Assembly: GCA_030686995.1 (NCBI GenBank)
Contig: CM060692.1
Location: 16,783,465 to 16,847,464, forward strand
Direction: 5' to 3'
Length of the DNA stretch: 64,000 nucleotides
From: Artemisia argyi
Taxonomy: Eukaryota > Streptophyta > Magnoliopsida > Asterales > Asteraceae
Shown: piece after piece, positions 56,935 to 64,000 of the stretch
Position numbering within the stretch: position 1 is the stretch's first letter
Layout of the letters: each line of letters starts with the position of its first letter
Program-made: the position numbers and the translations under genes
Notes under the pieces: model-generated
Database searches by the model: none
What the model saw: the letters and a program-made list of their open reading frames with translations, nothing else
What the model was told of the DNA's origin: nothing

Positions 56935-59900
56935 ATGAATGATGAAAACACTCCACCAAATTCCAGAAAACGTAGATCTCAAATACTGGCTGCAAAGAAA
57001 CAAAAACATGTACAGAATTCTTCGATGTCCAACGTGAATTCAAATAACTATAAATCTGCTTCTTTGGTTTCAAATGACAGCGTGTCACAACAAATGATGG
57101 TGGATTATACTTCAACAAATCGAAGAGTATCTTTATCAGAACTATTGAATTGTAAGTTTAGTGATTGCAATTGTTGAAAAGTTAATTACTATTTGCTTTG
57201 TAACACATGTTATGTAACTTAATCTTTTTCATGCATTAGATGATCCACTGACTGTATCAAATGACAATCGATTATCTAATTTCTCCAATACGAATATACA
57301 TAACCATTTGGCAGGTATGTTTGTTGTTTTATGGAATTATATTCCATGCTGTTTATTACTTCAAAACACTAATACGATGTTAATAGCTTATTCATTTTGA
57401 TCCTTTACGTTTGTAGGTTCACCAATATTGTCGACAAGAACTCCATCATCAACTTCTCAAAGGCTACCGCTTTCGGATGTTACTAATGGTAACTTATTAT
57501 TTCATATTATACAACAATCAAACTGTGTGGAATACTGCATGACTGAATTTTGTTATAATTGTAGGAAGCAATGTTTGGAATAGACATTCCGTACCGGCGA
57601 AAAATAGTAAACCTTCTTCTTTAGAAATAGGTCAATTACACAGTAAATATTGGGATAGAATTAGTTGAGTGCTATATATATTATGTTTAACATGTTACAG
57701 GTACATCTCATGTCGGTATTGAAACGCAAATAACACCACAAGCACCCACTACTTCAAGATTCGGTAACGTTGCTTTTCTTTACCTTCTGATTAAATATAT
57801 TGTCGTTAATATTCCTTTCATACTTTACCATATACTATGTGAACATAGTATTGTGCACACCCTGTAAATGTGACATAAGTTTTTTCTATATGTTGTACTA
57901 ATGCAAACACTAATACAATGTTAATACCTTATGAATGTTGATCACGTTTGTTTATAGATTCACCAATATTGTTGACGCGGACTCAACCATCAACTGTTCA
58001 AAGGCTACCGCATTCGGATGTTACTAATAGTAATTTCTTACTTCATATTATGCAACAATCAAAGTGTGTGTAATACAACACGACTAATACTGAAATTGGT
58101 TATCAATGTAGGAAGCAATGTTCATAATACACGTTGCGTAATGTCAAACAATAGTCAACCTTATTCTTCAGAAAAAGGTAAAGTAAACAGTCAAATTTCA
58201 ACTTATCATTATTTGAGTGCTTTATATATTATGGTTACAATGTTGCAGGTACATCTCATGTCGGCATTTCAACGCAAGTAACACCAGAAGCTCTTACAAC
58301 TTCAAAATTTGGTAACGGTGCGTTTCTTTATCTTCTTTATAATATGGTGTCCAAACATTACAATTACATACTTTTAACATATACTTTCTGAACATGCTAT
58401 TGTACATAGCAGCTACAAGTGACATAAGTTTCAATTCATAGACATAAATGAAATTGCGATAATGTATACAAATTGTACTTCGTAACTATGTTGTCACATA
58501 TGTTGTTACAATAATATGATAAAATTTATTTATGTATTAGGCATTAATTCTGCGACAACAAATGTTAATCAAATAACTCCAATTGCTACACTGCGTAAAC
58601 GACGATCCCCACTTACTAACGTTTCAACAGGTTTATTTGCAACACTTATGTTGATTTTATTTACTCCAATATGTTGTCAACATTATTTTGAATGTTTGAC
58701 CTTTTTTTTTCAGTTACTTTCCAAACACCCGTTATTCGTAGAAATAATCAACGTCCCATAAAAACACCAACGTCTGATGTTACAACTACCGTTCCTGGGT
58801 TAACCAGACATAATTCAACATACGAAGTAGGGGAATCATCAAGAAGAACAAAGAGGTCTAAAAGACCAACTTTACAATCTCAAACGCCTATTCTTTTTAA
58901 TCTTGATGATGATGGACATGTGAGAAAAGTATACGACAAATACGTTGGTATATCTGAAGGTATTTTTAAACTTTATATTACTATGATTGAACAATACTGA
59001 TGATTATTACAAGAATATATGAACAACTACACTTTTCTTTTATTCAGAATACTACGACCATGGCGATCCTACATTCGAATGTAAAGAATGTCATGCTCTT
59101 TTATGGGAAGCAGAAGCACGAACAGGAAACTCGAACCCGACAAACAAAGCTTATACCATATGTTGTCAAAAGGGAAAAGTTTTTGTTCCACAAGCACCTC
59201 CAGCTCCAAAACCATTAGTTGATCTATTTTTTAATACCGACACTAAGAGTCAAAATTTTAAAAATAACATTCGAACATACAATAGCATGTTCTCTTTTAC
59301 TTCAATGGGTGGGAAGGTGGATGATTCAATAAATAGGAAAGGACGTGGTCCTTATGTTTTCCGCTTACATGGTCAGACTTACCATAGTATTGGTAGTTTA
59401 CTTCCGGAAGAAGGTGTTCCGCCAAAATTCTGTCAGTTGTATATATATGACACGCAAAACGAAACCGAAAATAGAGCGAACGCATTAAGGTACGTTGTCC
59501 ATTTCAGGCGTATTATGTTTACACAATTTTTGACAATTATACTAATATGTTTTAATGTTACAAAGTTAATTCTTTTTTTAAAATTATTATGTTTATAGAC
59601 CCGTTGCTGTTCTTAATTGATTAATGTATTATGCAGCGGTTCTTCTTCTGCGTCGTCTGGTCATACTAATGCAAAGAATCCTATCGATCGAAACATTATC
59701 AATGAAGTAAAAGATGTTTTGGACGCATCAAGTGATTTGGTTCAAACATTTAGAAGGGCACGTGATACATACAATGAAGACAGCGAACAGAATATTAGAA
59801 TAAAGCTTGTGGCAAAGCGAGGCAAGGAAGGACGGCAATACAGTCTTCCAACTGCAAACGAAGTTGCTGGTCTTATTGTAGGAGATTTTGATACATGTGT

Positions 59901-62900
59901 TGAAGACAGGGATATTGTGTTGGAAAAGCGTGATGGTCCAAAACAACGTATTAATATTTTTCATCCTATGTATCTTCCTTTGCAATACCCTTTACTTATG
60001 CCCTGCGCACAAGATGGATATTATTTAGGAATACCACATAGAAAGAAATCGGGACAACCGGCCAATGAAGACAATGACAAAACAGTTACTATGAGAGAGT
60101 GGTTTAAATATCAGATAATGGACCGTCCTAATAGAGAGAATTTATTTGTGCGTGGAGGGCGTCTGTTTCAGCAATTTCTTGTGGATGGTTACACTATGAT
60201 TGAAACAGAGCGTTTGTTTTTCCATCGTGCAAAACAGTCAAAACTTAGGTGTGACACGTACTCAAATGTCCGTCAAAGCATTGATAGTGGGAATTCAGAT
60301 CCGTCCTTACTTGGAAAGCCTGTCATTTTGCCTTCTTCGTTTACTGGTGGCCCAAGGTACATGCAACAAAATTATATGGACGCCATGGCGTTGTGTAGGT
60401 GGTATGGTTGTCCAGATTTGTTTATAACGATAACATGCAATCCTAAATGGCCCGAGATAAATAGATATATGCGAGAACATAACCTTGAAGCCTCAGACCG
60501 CCCTGATGTTCTTACTCGAGTTTTTAAAATGAAACTTGACCAATTGATAAAGGATGTTAAAGAGTTGCGTTTGTTTGGCCGTATTCAAGCAGGTATGAGT
60601 ATAATTTTTTTTATCACTTTTGACATTTACTTTTACCATTCTAATGAGATGATGTCTATAATTTTGTGGTTGAATAATACGCGTTAACTTGAACAATATT
60701 TCTCAGTGGTGTACACCGTCGAATTTCAGAAAAGAGGATTACCGCACGCACATGTCTGTTTGTTTTTGCATAAAGATGACAAGGTGCCAAATGCTGAACA
60801 TATTGACAAACATATATCTGATGAGATACCTGATCCAAATGAAGATCCCGACCTCTACAAATTGGTTTCTGATTTTATGATGCATGGTCCATGTGGTGAT
60901 GACAACGAGAATCAGGTGTGCATGGTTGATGGAAAATGTACGAAACATTTCCCAAAAAAGTTCCAACAACACAGTTCTGTCGACTCTGAAGGGTATCCTA
61001 TTTATAAAAGACGTGATAATGGGAATCATGTTGTTAAGAGTGGACATAAGTTGCATAACGGTTATGTTATACCGTATAATGCGACGCTTCTGAAACGTTA
61101 TCAATGCCACATTAACGTTGAATGGTGCAATCAGACGGGATCAATCAAATATTTGTTTAAATATATAAACAAAGGTCCCGACAGAGTATCGGCACAGTTG
61201 TATGAACCAGCTGGCACGGAAGGTGTTCAAGAAAATGCTAAACCTGTGGACGAGATTAAAGCTTTCTATGATTGCAGGTACCTTTCTGCATGTGAAGCTG
61301 CATGGAGAATGTTTGGCTTTGAGATTATTTACAGAACACCTTCTGTCGAACGGCTATCATTTCATCTCGAAGGCGAGGCGCCAGTTGTATTTGATGAGAA
61401 ATCTGACCTTGAAACCGTTATTCACAAACCGACAGTTGGTGCATCAATGTTCGAAGGCTGGATGCAGATGAACCAAAAGTTTCCCAAAGCAAGGTTGTTA
61501 ACGTATGCTGAATTTCCAACAAAATACGTTTGGAATGCTCCTAAAAGAATATGGACAGAAAGGAAACAAAGATATGCGATTGGCAGAATTCATAATGTTC
61601 CAATTTCAGCAGGAGACGCTTACTATTGTAGGATGCTACTAAATAGTCAAAAAGGATGTCGATCGCACGCTGAAATACGAAAAATTAACGGTATAGTTTA
61701 TCCTACTTACAAGGAAGCTTGCTATGCAGCTGGTCTTTTAGAAGATGACCGGGAGTATATTGAAAGTATTAAAGACGCAGCACATTGGTCATCAGCTGAC
61801 CATTTACGTGACCTCTTTGTTACATTGCTATCACAAAAGGAACTTGACACACCTTTGAGTGTTTGGTTACAAACTTGGCATTTACTATCAGAAGATGTCG
61901 AATACAAGAGGAGTCTTCTTTTAGGAATTCCAGGTACAAATTACATATTTACATCCATGATACTATATTCTTTAACACATCTACTATTACATATGCTGTT
62001 GTAGAGTAGTTTAGAAAGTCTGCTACAATATATAATTGACTGCAAATACCTCACTTAATTTCATGTAGGTTTGCGACTGAGTGAGGATGAGAAAAAAAAT
62101 GTTTGTTTGTTCTGGATCGAACAACTTATGAGAGCCAGAGGAACTACTTTGAAGCGTTTTCCTGAAATGCCTTATCCGGATGATACATACATATCGGAAT
62201 TTGGTAATAGGCTTATATATGATGAGTTACATTATAACCCATTAGACCTACAATCGGAATATGAAACTCTATATTCCGCATTAACCACTGAACAGAGGAG
62301 CGTTTACGACACCATCATGACCTCCGTTGAACAAGGAAGAGGAGGTACTTATTTTGTATATGGATACGGAGGTACTGGGAAGACCTATTTGTGGAAAACA
62401 CTTTCAGCGGGTATTAGAAGAAAGGGTGACATAGTCATAAATGTTGCATCGAGTGGCATTGCATCTTTATTGATGTCAGGAGGCCGGACAGCTCATTCCA
62501 GGTTCCATATCCCTATTAATATTGATGAGACCTCTACTTGCTCAATATCTCCTCAAAGTGACCTGGGAATGTTGTTAAAGAAATGCAAACTAATAGTTTG
62601 GGATGAAGCACCCATGACAAATAAACTATGTTTTGAGGCTTTAGATAGGACTTTGCGAGATGTCCTACGTAAGGGCAGGTATGACACGTGTGAAACGCCA
62701 TTTGGTAACATGACCGTAGTATTTGGTGGCGATTTTAGGCAGGTGCTTCCCGTTATTCCAAAGGGTTCACGCCAAGACATTGTTGGTGCATCCTTAAAGC
62801 AATCGTATTTGTGGGATAGTTGCAAAGTTTTAAAATTAACCGCTAACATGCGTCTCACAGTTGGGTCACGACCTGAATATGTAAATGAGATAAAGGAGTT

Positions 62901-63729
62901 TGCAGAATGGATACTTAAAGTAGGAGACGGAGAGCTTGGCGGACCAAATGAAGGAGAGGTTTTGATCGATATACCCGAAGAAATTTTGATACACGATTCT
63001 GATGAGCCGGTACAAGCTATTATTGATTTCACTTATCCAAACCTCTTGAATCACATAGATGATCCCTCTTACTTCCAAGAAAAGGCCATTCTTGCTCCAA
63101 CAAATGAAGTGGTTGATACAATAAATGATCATTTGTTGAAAACGTTTCCTGGAGAAGAATCGGTTTATCTAAGTTGTGACAACATAGACAGATCTGAACG
63201 TGGCTCTGCAATAGATCACTCAGTTTTTTCACCAGAATTTATCAACGGACTTAAGTTCTCTGGTGTTCCTAACCATAGGCTTGCGTTAAAGGTAGGTGTC
63301 CCAATAATGTTGCTCAGAAATATTAATCAATCTCAAGGATTATGTAACGGGACAAGACTTCAAGTGACTCGATTAACAAGAACGTCTATTCAAGCCCAAA
63401 TAATTAATGGTACACATTTTGGAAATAAGGTTATCATACCAAGGTTGAAAATTACTCCATCGGACAAACGGTTACCTATGAAGATTGTTAGGAAACAATT
63501 TCCTGTGTCCGTCTCATTTGCCATGACGATAAACAAGAGCCAAGGACAGTCCCTTTCAAAAGTTGGTTTGTATCTTCCACGTCCTGTTTTCACACATGGG
63601 CAATTATACGTCGCTCTTTCACGAGTCAAAAGCAAAAATGGTTTGAAAGTTGTTATTTGCGATGACGATGGTCATCTAACAAACACGACTACAAATGTAG
63701 TCTACAAAGAGGTTCTCCAAGGTCTATGA
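56935..63729 (+). CDS. Helitron Rep-helicase (RepHel), intact, 14 exons
   Basis: Exons 56935-57151, 57240-57314, 57417-57488, 57565-57630, 57701-57763, 57958-58029, 58112-58177, 58249-58311, 58541-58630, 58714-58959, 59048-59489, 59637-60592, 60707-61933 and 62069-63729 keep frame through GT-AG introns and total 1,772 codons with stop. The N-terminal 340 residues are Ser/Thr/Asn-rich. A Cys-rich site follows (FECKECHALL ... CCQKGK), then the Helitron_like_N region. The HUH nickase motif is LPHAHVCLFL (about residue 823), and the two-tyrosine motif is YLFKYINK (about 958). The PIF1-type helicase has Walker A GYGGTGKT (about 1317), Walker B IVWDEAP (about 1395), FGGDFRQVLP and YVALSRVKS. The protein nicks, unwinds and transfers one strand during rolling-circle transposition. 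I see no lesion. Confidence 0.93.
57417..58311 (+). repeat. tandem duplication of three RepHel exons
   Basis: Exons 3-5 (57417-57763) and 6-8 (57958-58311) have equal lengths (72, 66, 63 bp) and similar sequence (TCACCAATATTGT, CAAAGGCTACCGC, GAAGCAATGTT, ACATCTCATGTCGG). Intron parts are copied too (TTCATATTAT(A/G)CAACAATCAAA). The offset is about 541 bp. Confidence 0.9.
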
Positions 63730-64000
63730 ATCTCAAGTTTTTAAGGTATGTACTAACACACATATATTAGTAAAGATAGCTTCGATTGTTTTATTTGGAT
63801 TATAACTTACAATAACAAATTTCTTACACTTTTTTTTTTTTACTTTATAAGGTGTTTCGAATATTTTCATCGGGTTGCTGATTACATGCTTTTTCTTTTG
63901 AAGATCAACAAGATTCAAGCACGCGTCCATGGACATTTATTGAAATAACAAAATCATAAGTCATAATCCGTGACTTTTATTACATTAGTTTTCACAACCA
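63730..64000. other. downstream of Rep-helicase
   Basis: AT-rich 3' flank with a T run at 63831-63840. No gene and no Helitron 3' hairpin recognised before the window ends. Confidence 0.5.

Larger units (their letters stand above)
50625..64000 (+). mobile_element. large Helitron, 3' end outside window
   Basis: Two tandem sequences TCTCTATATATATTAAG (50625) and TCTCTATATATTAAAGAG (50672), each followed by GCTTTTATCGAGCGAAG, fit the TC-start and AT-rich form of plant Helitron 5' ends. Downstream are captured host-gene pieces with introns (52530-54424), an unknown spliced ORF and an intact Helitron Rep-helicase. No CTRRT terminus with hairpin is seen after 63729, so at least the last part lies beyond the window. 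That all this belongs to one element is inference. The 5' boundary could also lie closer to the helicase. Confidence 0.6.

Noticed and set aside
62553..63032. 159-codon ORF opposite the helicase
   Set aside because: Shadow of the Rep-helicase coding exon.

Overview
The window is nuclear DNA of a flowering plant. Genes are split by spliceable introns, intergenic DNA is AT-rich, and most of the sequence is nested plant transposable elements. The LINE ORF1 type (zinc knuckle after a DUF4283-like region) and the Tekay-like gypsy element are common in Asteraceae. I therefore lean to a composite-family eudicot, but that is inference and no marker gene proves it.

Layout. 1-8720: the 5' part of a minus-strand Ty3/gypsy element (long LTR, primer-binding site, decayed gag and protease). 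Its LTR holds a complete 1,560-bp Mutator-like element (9-bp target duplication) carrying pieces of two unrelated host genes, a Pack-MULE. 8721-9890: a LINE remnant with ORF1 and 3' tail but no ORF2. 10066-13530: a probable solo LTR. 13601-17250: a nearly complete PIF/Harbinger transposon with both of its genes. 18224-18943: a two-exon secreted cysteine-rich peptide gene. 19690-21195: a local duplication with a long AT microsatellite. 21697-23447: an intact five-exon aldo-keto reductase gene.

24131-41849: an LRR/EDR1-like/kinase gene that lacks its 5' end and is cut inside the kinase domain by a young Ty1/copia element (26748-41622). That element was itself split by a still younger non-autonomous gypsy element (31804-38518). 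Beyond it lie small elements (MITE, Helitron-type ends, a SINE-like insert), a decayed second copy of the aldo-keto reductase, an F-box gene with one frameshift, and a small hAT element with an 8-bp target duplication.

From about 50.6 kb to the right edge the sequence reads as one large Helitron. It has two tandem candidate 5' termini, captured intron-containing fragments of an ABCB transporter gene and a GH31 alpha-glucosidase gene, a two-exon 151-codon acidic ORF with its own TATA box, and a 14-exon Rep-helicase gene. All exons of the Rep-helicase gene join in frame (about 1,771 residues) with the HUH, two-tyrosine and helicase motifs present. Its 3' end lies outside the window. This apparently intact gene-capturing Helitron with an unrecognised companion ORF is the most notable item. 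Only the aldo-keto reductase and the cysteine-rich peptide gene look like intact ordinary host genes.
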